A stretch of DNA of 64,000 nt from positions 124,001-188,000 of the forward strand of contig NZ_AMZN01000014.1 in NCBI RefSeq assembly GCF_000331535.1. The letters run 5' to 3'. How positions within the stretch are numbered: position 1 is the first letter of the stretch; the number at the start of each line of letters is the position of its first letter. A program made the position numbers and the translations under genes. This stretch comes from Fulvivirga imtechensis AK7. GTDB lineage: Bacteria > Bacteroidota > Bacteroidia > Cytophagales > Cyclobacteriaceae. Below are positions 32,620-42,084 of the stretch, piece by piece. The notes beneath the pieces were generated by a model. That model did no database searches, was not told where the DNA came from, and saw only the letters and a list, made by a program, of their open reading frames with translations.

Positions 32620-35247
32620 CTATAATATAAATCTATATGTATACTTGATCAGAAAAGCATTGTGTGGTTTTTTGTCAAAAAGGCCGTTGTACAAATGGTT
32701 GAAACTGTGTTTGTCAACAGAAGGAGATTCATCCCGATTCTGTGTCCATACCAGAAAAAGTGTAGAACCAGGAATGTACTCCCAGCGCACCACCATGTTT
32801 GATCTGAATTGCGCAAAATTAAAATCGGGATTTCCAATGGCAAAATCTGTATTTCCATCACCATTTTCATCCAACTGATGCTCCTCATTCGCCAGATTAT
32901 AAGTACTGGCAAGCAGATCAAATCTATTGTGATAGTTCTCCGCGTTAGCCTGGGTTACTTTTTTGAAGTGAGAATATCTCCCCGATGCTGCGAACGGCTG
33001 ACCCCAGTACTGTAGTGACAGGTTGGGAGTGATCATATAAGTCATTCTCAATGACAGGTTATAAGTATTCTGATCAATACTAGCTATAATGTAGTCATCT
33101 TTTTCAGATCGCTCAACAGTTTCTACATATTGTAATTCACTATGGTTGTTACTTACACTGGGGGAAGCCGATATCACCAGTGCGTTGGTAGGGCGAAAGT
33201 TAAAGTTAAGAGCAAAACCCCTATTATGTTGGTAACCATCAAAGCCCTGACCCCACCAGCCTTCAGCGCTCACCCTGAGCTTTTTGCGATGGTCAGTCCC
33301 CACCCACAGCCACTGGCTGAACCGCCCGGGATATGTTAACGAGGGGCCTCCACGAAGGTCTGCATTGGAAATTGTATTGCCTGTGAGCTCAAATCCGGAG
33401 CTTACTCCCCAGAAATTCTTAAACTCCAGGTGCCCGTTCATTTCCACACCCCGTTCGATGTTTACTCCACCAAAATCCCATGATAAGTATTGCATCAGAT
33501 TCGTTCGCATGGAACGAAAAGCGCCAAAGGGTTTCAGCTTCCGGTACTGCATCCATGCCCATTGGCTCATGATGTCGGTTTGGGATAAAAAGCCAACATC
33601 ATTTAATTCAAGACCGGGAGATCGCCAGGTAAAACCGGCATCGTAGATGATTTTTCCGCTTCTCTTTCCAAAAATCAGGGTTCCTCCTGTTCCAGATAAT
33701 GATTTTCTACTGCTGTCCAGTTTGGTGTGATGATTATCAGGTCGTTGAAAAAATCTTTCTGCTGACTCTTGTGTGGCTTTAATCGCCTCTGTATCTCCTT
33801 TGACATGGCTATACGTAACTTTAGCGCCAAAAAAATACGTCCGCTGCAACCAATGATGTGTAAAATCCAGCCCCCCGCTGTAGGCCTCGCGGTGTAGCCA
33901 GTTCAACGATTCACCATCGATTTGGCGATGCATGGCCGTAAACATACCACCTACCAGGGTATTCCCTTCATTGATATCCTGCTGTGCCCGGGCAATGAAA
34001 TAATTTGTCATAGGCTCAACCACCTCCTTTCGCCTTACCCCCAGGCTATCTATTTCCGCCTCTTCCCTGGCTGTAACAGATTCCAATATGCCCCATGAAA
34101 ATCCATTTTTATTTTTACCCGTGAGTTTGACCGCCCCTAGAATGCTCGTATTAGTTGGCTTGTCTACATACTCATCCACGTTATCTTCACCGGATTCATC
34201 TGTATCAACCGATCCCTGGGGGCTCCTGCCTATTCTTCTGGAGTAGAATAGATTGTTGTTATTATTATTTTCTACCGGAAAGGTAAGGATGTTGTTTCCC
34301 TCAATGAAGAATGGGCGCTGCTCAGGAAAGAAAAGCCTGAATGCTGACAGGTTGACCTGTGAAGGATCAGCCTCCACCTGGCCGAAGTCAGGGTTGACGG
34401 TCAGGTCAAGCGTAATGTCGCTCGTCAAACCAATTTTAGCGTCAGCTCCAAAGCTGATATCTGAAGACGAGCCTGTGCGGTATGGATTTCCATCTTCTTT
34501 TTGGTAACGTTCCGATCTGGCCACCATGTATGGCTGTATTTCAAGCTGCTTTTGTGGCTTGATCCCGGTGATTCCCCGCAGCTCTCCGAAAAGATGCACC
34601 CATCCGGGGGCATCCTGGGGAATATACTGCCAATTAGACCGCTCGTTGTTCCTAAAAAACCTCCTGGTCACCTGCATACCCCAAATGTGCTCCGGTTTAT
34701 CAGCAAACCTCAACTGACTGAGTGGTATCTTCATTTCAGCAATCCAGCCCTCTTCGTTGATGCTCGTCTGAAGATACCATATTGGATCCCAGTTAGCATC
34801 CCAATTATTACCATTATTCGACACGTATTCATCCCCCTTAACTCCTGAAACCGAAGCCGTAAAAGAAAAAGCCGTGCGCTTATCGTAGTAGCTGTCGATA
34901 TTTATTTCCACAAAGTCTCCCTCAAAACCATCTCTTCTAGACATCCTGTTTACGATCTTGTCAGGTTCAGAGTCGAGATTTTTGAACAGCACGTAAAGGT
35001 TTTTAGCGTCATACAAAACCTTAAATTTGGTCTGAACCGATGGCTCACCACCATCATCAGGGGAATGTTGGGTGAAATCGCCTCCTCCCCACTCCACTTG
35101 CTCCCAGGCAGGGTCATCAGCATAACCATCGATCTTTGGCGCTTCACCTTGCAAGCGCTGGGTAGTATAAACCTTTACCTGTTGATCTTGCGAATAACAT
35201 AAAATGGCAACCCCAAAAAGGGTAAAAGTAAAAAGTACAAACTTCAT
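32620..35247 (-). CDS. DUF5916 outer-membrane protein with CBM9-like N-terminus
   Basis: This 875-residue protein has a signal peptide (1-19), an N-terminal CBM9-like sandwich (about 30-220; IDGYADDPAWEQVEWGGGDF, VLYDAKNLYVLFKN, EMKIPLSQLRFA) and a long C-terminal DUF5916 region predicted to form a beta-barrel, with LRLFFPEQRPFFIEG-like RLFFPEQRPFFIEG near 310 and a closing LIKYTYRFIL. Proteins of this build are frequent in Bacteroidota; their function is not established and carbohydrate or hydrolase-linked roles have been suggested. It lies upstream of the TonB receptor on the same strand but is separated by 274 bp. Confidence 0.8.
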   Translation of the reverse strand: MKFVLFTFTLFGVAILCYSQDQQVKVYTTQRLQGEAPKIDGYADDPAWEQVEWGGGDFTQHSPDDGGEPSVQTKFKVLYDAKNLYVLFKNLDSEPDKIVNRMSRRDGFEGDFVEINIDSYYDKRTAFSFTASVSGVKGDEYVSNNGNNWDANWDPIWYLQTSINEEGWIAEMKIPLSQLRFADKPEHIWGMQVTRRFFRNNERSNWQYIPQDAPGWVHLFGELRGITGIKPQKQLEIQPYMVARSERYQKEDGNPYRTGSSSDISFGADAKIGLTSDITLDLTVNPDFGQVEADPSQVNLSAFRLFFPEQRPFFIEGNNILTFPVENNNNNNLFYSRRIGRSPQGSVDTDESGEDNVDEYVDKPTNTSILGAVKLTGKNKNGFSWGILESVTAREEAEIDSLGVRRKEVVEPMTNYFIARAQQDINEGNTLVGGMFTAMHRQIDGESLNWLHREAYSGGLDFTHHWLQRTYFFGAKVTYSHVKGDTEAIKATQESAERFFQRPDNHHTKLDSSRKSLSGTGGTLIFGKRSGKIIYDAGFTWRSPGLELNDVGFLSQTDIMSQWAWMQYRKLKPFGAFRSMRTNLMQYLSWDFGGVNIERGVEMNGHLEFKNFWGVSSGFELTGNTISNADLRGGPSLTYPGRFSQWLWVGTDHRKKLRVSAEGWWGQGFDGYQHNRGFALNFNFRPTNALVISASPSVSNNHSELQYVETVERSEKDDYIIASIDQNTYNLSLRMTYMITPNLSLQYWGQPFAASGRYSHFKKVTQANAENYHNRFDLLASTYNLANEEHQLDENGDGNTDFAIGNPDFNFAQFRSNMVVRWEYIPGSTLFLVWTQNRDESPSVDKHSFNHLYNGLFDKKPHNAFLIKYTYRFIL

Positions 35248-35506
35248 TGTGAGAATTTTATCCCTGTTAATATTTACTGGTAAAGGTTGTAATGGTTACA
35301 GGAAAACGGGTTGCTGATGTCCAAAGGTCGGTAATTTATGACAGACGTAGCATTAAATTATACAGACGGAGCTATGAGTTTATGGAAGTCCAGGCAAATA
35401 TTGTATCAGTCAAAAAGCCCGTGCTGGGAATTTTCCCGCTTTCTCCTGTATAGATTCTTAGTGTAAAGCATTAACTTCATAAGACAAATTAAAATTCTTG
35501 ACTGTA

Positions 35507-35869
35507 ATGAATTCCAAAGTAAACCTGAAAGAAAAACTCACGCTATTCTCTGCACATTGGACACCAAAGATCATCGGGGAACTAAACGGGCAATATGTAA
35601 AACTAGCTAAGCTACAGGGAGAAATGGTATGGCATGACCATGCCAATGAGGACGAGCTGTTTCTTGTTATCAAGGGGAGCATTACCCTGCACTTCAGAGA
35701 TGGAAAGATAGACCTGAACGAAGGAGAAATGTATATTGTACCCAAAGGAGTGGAGCACCTTCCTGAAGCAAAGGAAGAATGCCATGTCTTACTTTTTGAA
35801 CCAAAGTCGACCGCTCATACCGGAGATGTGGAGTCAGCGCTTACTGTAAAGGATTTGGAGTGGATTTAG
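35507..35869 (+). CDS. Cupin-domain protein
   Basis: This 120-residue single cupin contains WHDHANEDELFLVIKG (metal-binding HxH...E) and GEMYIVPKGVEHLPEAKEEC with the final histidine. The fold binds a metal and may be an isomerase, dioxygenase or simple sensor; nothing in the context decides. The ATG at 35507 is preferred over a TTG 9 bp upstream. Confidence 0.8.
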   Translation: MNSKVNLKEKLTLFSAHWTPKIIGELNGQYVKLAKLQGEMVWHDHANEDELFLVIKGSITLHFRDGKIDLNEGEMYIVPKGVEHLPEAKEECHVLLFEPKSTAHTGDVESALTVKDLEWI

Positions 35870-35874
35870 GCGTG

Positions 35875-36456
35875 CTACCTTCCTCTAAAAGCAAAAAACA
35901 CGGCCATTCCTATTCCGAAAAACAATAAACCCATTCCGCCAATGAGCGTTATCACGAACCACCTTTCGGTGAATGTATTCACGATGACGTCAGTAGGGTT
36001 GTCGGGATTAACAAATACCTCCACCTGCTCTCCCAATTCATAGCTTGGTGGATTGGATGAGACGGTGGAATAGTAGCTATACATCTGCCCTTTGTATTCA
36101 TAGTCGATGACCGGTTGAGAGGGATTACTTACCACCACTCCGATAGCCGGTTCTGCTGTTTCGAGAAATTTCTGATGGGAAATAAAGAGGTAGATGATCA
36201 GACTGAGCATAATAGCTCCGATTATTCCAAATACCAGCCCTATCACACTGCCGGCCTTACTGCCAGCCCGTGTAAAGACGGGTGGAGGGCCCACATATTC
36301 ATGATCAGCAATGTCCTCATCGATGAGTTCGGCCAGTCGTTTGCTTTCTCTAAGACTGAGGTCAAAGTGGTCTCTAAGGTATTTTATAGCTTCTATTTTC
36401 CGCCCATGGACGAGCAGGGTCCGCACATGCTGTTTTTGCTCTTCGGTAACTTGCAT
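35875..36456 (-). CDS. DUF3592-type membrane protein with L7/L12-like N-terminus
   Basis: This 193-residue protein begins with a cytoplasmic helical part, KIEAIKYLRDHFDLSLRESK, resembling the C-terminal domain of ribosomal protein L7/L12. A membrane helix (about 68-92), an extracytoplasmic DUF3592-like beta domain (IDYEYKGQMYSYYSTVSSNP, YELGEQVEVFVNPDNPTDVI) and a second helix (167-189) follow. Its function is unknown. Its 3' end is convergent with the cupin gene, 5 bp away. Confidence 0.7.
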   Translation of the reverse strand: MQVTEEQKQHVRTLLVHGRKIEAIKYLRDHFDLSLRESKRLAELIDEDIADHEYVGPPPVFTRAGSKAGSVIGLVFGIIGAIMLSLIIYLFISHQKFLETAEPAIGVVVSNPSQPVIDYEYKGQMYSYYSTVSSNPPSYELGEQVEVFVNPDNPTDVIVNTFTERWFVITLIGGMGLLFFGIGMAVFFAFRGR

Positions 36457-36482
36457 AGGTAAAAAGGATAGAGCCTTAATTT

Positions 36483-36660
36483 ACATAAATTCGATATGAA
36501 ATGCTTGAAAAAGGCAGTCATCCTATCCCGAAAGCTTTCGGGAGAAGGATCTTACTAAGTTTTTAATTGTACCCTTCGAACTTAGTAAGATTCTTCCTCC
36601 TTTTCCCGAAAGCGCCCGAGACAGGCAGAATGGCCTTAAATGGAGGTTTTTTGCTCGGTC
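36483..36660. mobile_element. MITE-like element, copy C (truncated)
   Basis: It shares TTCGATATGAAATGCTTGAA, GTCATCCT, the AACTTAGTAAGATTCTTCC hairpin arm and GACAGGCAGAATGGCC with copies A and B. The right inverted repeat is missing: similarity ends at TCGGTCCTA, which runs into the stop codon of the M61 peptidase gene. Confidence 0.7.
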
Positions 36661-38571
36661 CTAGTTCCTGGGCTTAAGCCACGCCTTTTGCAACGCTATT
36701 TGCTCTTCGGATGGGTTTTCAGAAAATCCCAGCACATACTGTTGTGGCATTTCCACTTTAAAGATTTCAGAACTGAGCTCTACTTCTACCTGCTTACCTT
36801 CTGCATTAGTCCTGATTACCGTATAAGTTAATGTATCTCCTTCGGAGAGGCTATCATGTACTTTGCCAATAAATGCGCCTAACTCAGGCCCCAGGTCCGG
36901 GAGTTCTTCCCTATTAATACCCAGCAGTATGTCTCCCTCTTCAAACCCCAGAGAATCACCCATGGCGTTCAGGTTTTCAATATCGCCAATAGCCAACTTG
37001 TTCTTTCCATTATAAGAAGCAATGGTAATATTATTCTGAGTAATACCAAGAGAGTAGCCCATCACGTTTTTGTGCTGCGCAAATTCAATTCCCACAAGAT
37101 CAAGAATATCCTCATAAGGAAGGGGTGTTGGCCCACCAACATGGGCATTCAGAAAATCACCAATTTCCTGATAGGTTATTTCGGTAATTACACCAAACAA
37201 TTCTTCATCGTCAAATGCCTTCTTTTTACCATAGCGCCGGGAAAGATCTTTCATCAGATCTTGCAAACCATATTTGCCATCAGAAAGCTGCAGGAGTTTA
37301 ATATCCAGGGCCAAGCCTATGAGTGCGCCCTTCTGATATACGTTATAATACTGATCAGAATAATCTTCCAGGGTGAATTTACTGATATCGGTAAAGGCCA
37401 CCGTATCCAAAAAATTAGAGGCTACGATCATTTTTTGCCTTAGTATATCCAAATATTCCTCTTGTGTGATCAGGCCATATTTTACCTGCATATTTCCCGC
37501 GAAATATTCCGTAACCCCTTCGTACATCCATAAGTGCTTAGACATTTGAGGGTTGTTGAAATCAAAATTTTCTATCTCTTCGGAATGGACAGTAAGCGGG
37601 GTTACAATGTGGAAAAATTCATGTGCAGCAAAATCTCTCAGTTGCTGGTTCATATTTTCTATCCGTGTTTCAGGCATATAATAAACTGAGCTATAAGAAT
37701 GCTCAAGCGCCCCGTAAGACATCACCGGCTGATCGGTAAAATAAAATATAAAGGCATACTTATCCACAGGAAGCTCCCCCCCCAGATATTCCTTTTGTGC
37801 CATCAATACTTCCTTTATACTGGCGGCTATCTCGTTAGCGGTGATCACATTGTTTGGTGAATAAGAGGCAATGAGCACATCGGTATCCGCTACCTTCACG
37901 AACGCAGTATCCGGCTCGCTGTACATCAATGGAGAATCAATGAGTAAGTCATAGTCATCCACTACAAACTGGTCCACTTTTTTACTTTGTGAAGCTTGTT
38001 CATTGCCTTCTAGTTTCACAATAGCGCTGAGATCTGCATTTGTGGTAGACGGGATCAATCCTGTAGCTCCGTAAAAACCCTCGGGACGAATGATATTTAG
38101 TTTAAATTGCATTTCCTTCATCCCCTCAAAATAGCCAAAGAATCCGCTGGTATTGATCAGAAAGTTCTTCCCCTCCTCAATATTTGTACCCGCCGGCTGG
38201 AATATATTCGGTCCTGCAATTGGAGTATCATAGGTATCGTCTACCCAATAGCTGATCTTAGCCAGCTTGTTCGCCTTTCTTATTTTCCATGAATTGTTAT
38301 CCAGCCTTTCAATTTCTAATAGCCGTCCTTTTTTATCGAATGCCTGGAAATCAGAAACCATACGGCCATAGTCGGCAATACTATAGGTGCCGGGAATAAT
38401 TTTAGGCAGGTAAAAAGTTATTTCATCTTGTTTGATTGAAGGTGGTGCCAGCTCAACATAAACTTTATCATTATTTACACGGGTGAGGTCAATAACATAT
38501 GTATATACATCGTTGGCCAGTAAGGACGATGCTCCCAACAGGAACATGCTCAGCATAATTAATTTTCTCAT
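36661..38571 (-). CDS. M61-family metallopeptidase with PDZ domain
   Basis: This 636-residue protein has a signal peptide (1-19), the M61 N-terminal beta domain, the zinc motif HEFFH (317-321) with downstream glutamate E351 in WMYEGVTEYFAGN, a helical catalytic subdomain and a C-terminal PDZ-like part (about 530-605; GDSLGFEEGDILLGIN). M61 enzymes include glycyl aminopeptidases; this one is probably periplasmic. The last three codons and the stop lie at the edge of MITE copy C, so the C-terminus may have been slightly remodelled. Confidence 0.85.
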   Translation of the reverse strand: MRKLIMLSMFLLGASSLLANDVYTYVIDLTRVNNDKVYVELAPPSIKQDEITFYLPKIIPGTYSIADYGRMVSDFQAFDKKGRLLEIERLDNNSWKIRKANKLAKISYWVDDTYDTPIAGPNIFQPAGTNIEEGKNFLINTSGFFGYFEGMKEMQFKLNIIRPEGFYGATGLIPSTTNADLSAIVKLEGNEQASQSKKVDQFVVDDYDLLIDSPLMYSEPDTAFVKVADTDVLIASYSPNNVITANEIAASIKEVLMAQKEYLGGELPVDKYAFIFYFTDQPVMSYGALEHSYSSVYYMPETRIENMNQQLRDFAAHEFFHIVTPLTVHSEEIENFDFNNPQMSKHLWMYEGVTEYFAGNMQVKYGLITQEEYLDILRQKMIVASNFLDTVAFTDISKFTLEDYSDQYYNVYQKGALIGLALDIKLLQLSDGKYGLQDLMKDLSRRYGKKKAFDDEELFGVITEITYQEIGDFLNAHVGGPTPLPYEDILDLVGIEFAQHKNVMGYSLGITQNNITIASYNGKNKLAIGDIENLNAMGDSLGFEEGDILLGINREELPDLGPELGAFIGKVHDSLSEGDTLTYTVIRTNAEGKQVEVELSSEIFKVEMPQQYVLGFSENPSEEQIALQKAWLKPRN

Positions 38572-38700
38572 CTCTGTTTTTAAAAGGTTTAGTTGGGAAA
38601 CTAACGAAAAGCCGATTACATTAGTTTTGAAGATGTGATAGGTGGATAAATAATCTTATAGGAACGCCTTTCTAATGATAAGAATATGAAGACCATAAAA

Positions 38701-38855
38701 TAACTAGTGTTTGTAAGAAAACTCTAAGTGGTTTTAAGAAAACGCCAATGTCTGCGTTATGATTGTCCCAAAAATGCTCACGTACCTCAGTACGCTCCGC
38801 TTTTTGGGACTTCACAAGCCTTGACCTTGACGTTTTCTTAGAGACACTAACTAAC
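38701..38855. repeat. Inverted-repeat element, TAAGAAAAC family
   Basis: The left arm TAGTGTTTGTAAGAAAAC and right arm GTTTTCTTAGAGACACTA are inverted. A second TTAAGAAAACG and an internal CCCAAAAA...TTTTTGGG hairpin lie inside. The outer arms match those of the element at 24632-24799. Confidence 0.65.
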
Positions 38856-38863
38856 TTAAAGGC

Positions 38864-39253
38864 ATGAACTTTCACACACGTAAATGGGTAAAACCTGAGG
38901 ATCTGAACCCCAACGGAACACTGTTTGGCGGCAGCTTATTGAAGTGGATTGATGAAGAGGCGGCTATATATGCTATTGTGCAGCTTGAAAACCAACGGTG
39001 TGTTACCAAATATATTTCGGAAATCAATTTTGTGAGCTCTGCCAAAAAAGGAGACATCATAGAGCTGGGAATGGAAGCTATGAATTTCGGGCGAACTTCG
39101 TTAACGCTTCGCTGCGAAGTGAGGAATAAGCTGACACACAAAACCATCCTTGCCATCGATAAAATTGTTTTTGTGAGCCTGGACGAAAACGGCAATCCTC
39201 AACCTCATGGTAAAACCGAAGTAACTTATGTAAAAGATCGTCTGACAAAATAG
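38864..39253 (+). CDS. Hotdog-fold acyl-CoA thioesterase
   Basis: This 129-residue protein has the YciA/BACH-type signature NPNGTLFGGSLLKWIDEEAA (about 16-35) and GDIIELGMEAMNFGRTSLTL. It would hydrolyse acyl-CoA esters in the cytoplasm. It begins 9 bp after the inverted-repeat element and is followed after 24 bp by a small membrane-protein gene on the same strand. Confidence 0.85.
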   Translation: MNFHTRKWVKPEDLNPNGTLFGGSLLKWIDEEAAIYAIVQLENQRCVTKYISEINFVSSAKKGDIIELGMEAMNFGRTSLTLRCEVRNKLTHKTILAIDKIVFVSLDENGNPQPHGKTEVTYVKDRLTK

Positions 39254-39277
39254 TAAATCTGTAATAACTTTAACATT

Positions 39278-39637
39278 ATGAGCCCTGAAGTTCTAAGCGT
39301 AATCTCTTCCCTGGCCGGGGTGCTGGTTGGCGGTGGTATTTCTTTCCTACTGCAGAGAAACCAGTTGCGGAATGCTTACAAAATTAAAATAGAAGAGCTG
39401 AAAACAGAGCATATGGCCGAACGCACAGCCCGGTATTACCTGTCTCACAAGGGGTATACTGATCGCAAATTCGAAACCATAAAAAAAGGACTAGGTGGAT
39501 TTGATGATGACGAATTAAGAAGGATACTGGTGCGCGCCGGAGCGATCAGAAGCTATCGCGATGATGAGGAGTGGTGGACTTTGCTTGAGAGGCTTCCCGA
39601 GAAGATAGAAAAAAAGAGATCTAAGGCTGAAAGCTAA
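39278..39637 (+). CDS. Small membrane-anchored protein of unknown function
   Basis: This 119-residue protein has an N-terminal membrane helix (about 5-24), then a charged helical part (IEELKTEHMAERTARYYLSH) and a compact C-terminal stretch with FDDDELRRILVRAGAIRSYR. I do not recognise a family. It may be cotranscribed with the thioesterase. Confidence 0.6.
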   Translation: MSPEVLSVISSLAGVLVGGGISFLLQRNQLRNAYKIKIEELKTEHMAERTARYYLSHKGYTDRKFETIKKGLGGFDDDELRRILVRAGAIRSYRDDEEWWTLLERLPEKIEKKRSKAES

Positions 39638-39642
39638 AGGCG

Positions 39643-39672
39643 CCCTGACAGTTATTTTGCACTGTCAGGGTG
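39643..39672. terminator. Bidirectional hairpin
   Basis: CCCTGACAGT and ACTGTCAGGG pair across a TATTTTGC loop between the convergent stops at 39637 and 39679. Confidence 0.65.
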
Positions 39673-39678
39673 AATCCA

Positions 39679-40176
39679 TTAAAGCGCTTTCAAAGCACTT
39701 TCATAATCAGGCTCTTCGGTAATTTCGTTGACCAATTGAGAGTATTTTACTGTCCCTTTTTCATCCAGAACCACTACGGACCTGGCATCAAGACCCGCTA
39801 AAGGCCCATCTTCCATGCGTATGCCATACTTAGTTGCAAAGTCAGGGTGTCTGAAGTCAGAAAGAGACACTACGTTTTTAATGCCTTCTGCTCCACAAAA
39901 TCTTTGATGAGCAAATGGCAGGTCTTTAGAGATACATAACACCATTGTGTTATCAAGCCCGGCCGCCTTTTCATTGAATTTACGCACGGAGGTTGCACAG
40001 GTGGATGTGTCTATGCTGGGAAATATATTCAGCACCAGCTTTTTGCCTTTGAAATCGCTCAATTTCACGTCACTAAGGTCTAATTTTGTTAGTGTACAAT
40101 CAGGCGCAGATGAGCCTGCCTGCGGTAAATTACCATTTGTACTTACCGGATTTCCTTTTAAAGTTACTTTAGCCAT
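39679..40176 (-). CDS. tpx: Thiol peroxidase
   Basis: This 165-residue atypical 2-Cys peroxiredoxin has peroxidatic C60 in [12 protein letters not shown] and resolving C94 in QRFCGAEG, the Tpx spacing, with typical [15 protein letters not shown] near the end. It reduces H2O2 and alkyl hydroperoxides with thioredoxin. It follows the M1 peptidase on the same strand after 12 bp and may be in its operon. Confidence 0.92.
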   Translation of the reverse strand: MAKVTLKGNPVSTNGNLPQAGSSAPDCTLTKLDLSDVKLSDFKGKKLVLNIFPSIDTSTCATSVRKFNEKAAGLDNTMVLCISKDLPFAHQRFCGAEGIKNVVSLSDFRHPDFATKYGIRMEDGPLAGLDARSVVVLDEKGTVKYSQLVNEITEEPDYESALKAL

Positions 40177-40188
40177 TGGTTTTAGTGT

Positions 40189-42078
40189 TTACTGTTTTGG
40201 TTGCCCTCCTAACATTTCATCGATGGTGTTTGTTGCGACAAAATGGTAGTTAGGCCTTGCTTTTTTATAGATCTCCTGCGCCATCTTTTTACCTTCCTCT
40301 GTTTTTATCAACTCCCCATAAAGAGGCGTAAGAAATTTCCTTCTCCCCGTATGCACCAGAAAGTGCTCCAGCTTAACGTACGCTGCCTCATATTCATGCT
40401 TAATAACCTGTAGCAACCATGCCATCAGCACTTCTGAGTTGCCTGTTTGTGTAAAACCAAATGTCTTATCCAGTTCGGTCATTTTCCCTTCTTCGAGTTC
40501 TGCAGGAAGCGATCGGACGAAGTGCAGCCATTCATGTGAAGACCAACCGGTTGTGTCAAGCTGGTTAGCAGGTGTTCCCCCCATAAATTTCTCCAGCTCT
40601 TTGTTAACAAAAACAAACCTATCGGATTGGGGTGCAGGTACATCATCCGGCAGCCTGGGATGATATATCCATTCGTTGATCTTCACTTCGCCAATATTCA
40701 GCCTCTCCTTCTCAATCAGATGCGTGTCTAACTGGTCAATAAATTCCTCCGTGGTCATTACCCTGAAAGCATTTCTTTCGAAGTAATCTTTCAAAAACCT
40801 GTCAAAAGCATCTCTTCCGGCCGCCTCCTCAAGGTATCTTAGGAACAGGTATCCTTTATCATAAGCAATGGAGGTTACGCCATCATCAGGATTTCTGCCC
40901 TCCAGCTCCAGTTTCAGTCTTGTGTCGGCCTCTTTGCCCTGTTCTCTCATGGTTTCTACCTCTTCTACCAGGTCCTGAGCGGCCAATGAAGCGAGCATTT
41001 CGGAGTAATCCCGGCCGTAAAGCTTTTCCATGATCCGCTGTTCAAAATAGACCGTAAAGCCCTCGTTGAGCCAGAAATCATTCCAGGTGGCGTTGGTTAC
41101 AAGATTGCCGGACCATGAATGCGCCAGCTCATGCGCTACGAGAGAAGTTAGCGAACGGTCTCCCGCCAAAATAGTTGGTGTAGCAAAAGTAAGCCGTGGA
41201 TTTTCCATTCCTCCGAAAGGAAAACTGGGAGGCAACACCAAAAGATCATACCTCTCCCATTGGTAAGGCCCGTAAAGCTCTTCGGCTGCTGTTACCATTT
41301 CCTCCAATTCACCAAATTCATACTTCGCATCGTCAATTACGGAGGGCTCAGCATATACACCCGTTCGTGGGCCGATCTCCTGAAACTCCAGGTTACCGAC
41401 AGCCAGCGCCAACAGGTAGGCCGGAATGGGCTGGTCCATTTTAAACTCATAAAAACCATCAGCGCTCTTCTTCTGTGGGTTCTCAGCGCTCATCAAAGCC
41501 ATCAACGGAGCCGGCACCCGTACTTTTGCTGTGTAGGTAAATCTTATACCGGGAGAATCCTGAATGGGCACCCACGTTCTGGCAAGTATAGCCTGAGACT
41601 GGGTGAACAGAAACGGGTGTTCCTTTCCGGCCGTTTGAACTGGGGCCAGCCATTGAAGCGCCTCTGCGCCTTCCGAAGTAGTGTAGTAGATATTTACCCT
41701 TTCCACTTCAGGTGTGATGGAAATCTCAAGAGGACTTCCCATGATCTCGTCCTTTTTTCCCAGTTTGTAGGTCACCTCCTTTTCGCTCTCGCCTTCACCA
41801 ACCGTTACCTTCTCAATGTCCAGGTCTTTGGTGTCCAGAATAAGCCTTTCAGCATCCTCGATATTCTCAACGGTCAATGTGGCTTTGGCGGTAATCTTCC
41901 TTGTATCAAAATCTACTTTTGCATCCCAGGCGAGGTGCTTTACCACTGACTCCTGCGGGCGAGCGTAACTGTGGGGGTCTTCTATTTTCATATCAGAAGT
42001 GGGTTCATCCTTTTTTTCAGACTGGCAAGCAGAAATAGCGGCCAGCAAAATGATTAAGTATTTTATTCTGTTTAACAT
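40189..42078 (-). CDS. M1-family aminopeptidase lipoprotein, LTA4-hydrolase-like
   Basis: This 629-residue protein has lipoprotein cysteine C18 (AAISAC), exopeptidase motif GGMEN (289-293), zinc site HELAH (316-320) with E339 in WLNEGF, and a C-terminal helical domain as in leukotriene A4 hydrolases (about 480-610). It cleaves N-terminal residues from peptides, here probably in the periplasm. It is followed by tpx and preceded after 6 bp by purM, so the three may be one transcript. Confidence 0.9.
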   Translation of the reverse strand: MLNRIKYLIILLAAISACQSEKKDEPTSDMKIEDPHSYARPQESVVKHLAWDAKVDFDTRKITAKATLTVENIEDAERLILDTKDLDIEKVTVGEGESEKEVTYKLGKKDEIMGSPLEISITPEVERVNIYYTTSEGAEALQWLAPVQTAGKEHPFLFTQSQAILARTWVPIQDSPGIRFTYTAKVRVPAPLMALMSAENPQKKSADGFYEFKMDQPIPAYLLALAVGNLEFQEIGPRTGVYAEPSVIDDAKYEFGELEEMVTAAEELYGPYQWERYDLLVLPPSFPFGGMENPRLTFATPTILAGDRSLTSLVAHELAHSWSGNLVTNATWNDFWLNEGFTVYFEQRIMEKLYGRDYSEMLASLAAQDLVEEVETMREQGKEADTRLKLELEGRNPDDGVTSIAYDKGYLFLRYLEEAAGRDAFDRFLKDYFERNAFRVMTTEEFIDQLDTHLIEKERLNIGEVKINEWIYHPRLPDDVPAPQSDRFVFVNKELEKFMGGTPANQLDTTGWSSHEWLHFVRSLPAELEEGKMTELDKTFGFTQTGNSEVLMAWLLQVIKHEYEAAYVKLEHFLVHTGRRKFLTPLYGELIKTEEGKKMAQEIYKKARPNYHFVATNTIDEMLGGQPKQ

Positions 42079-42084
42079 TTATTG

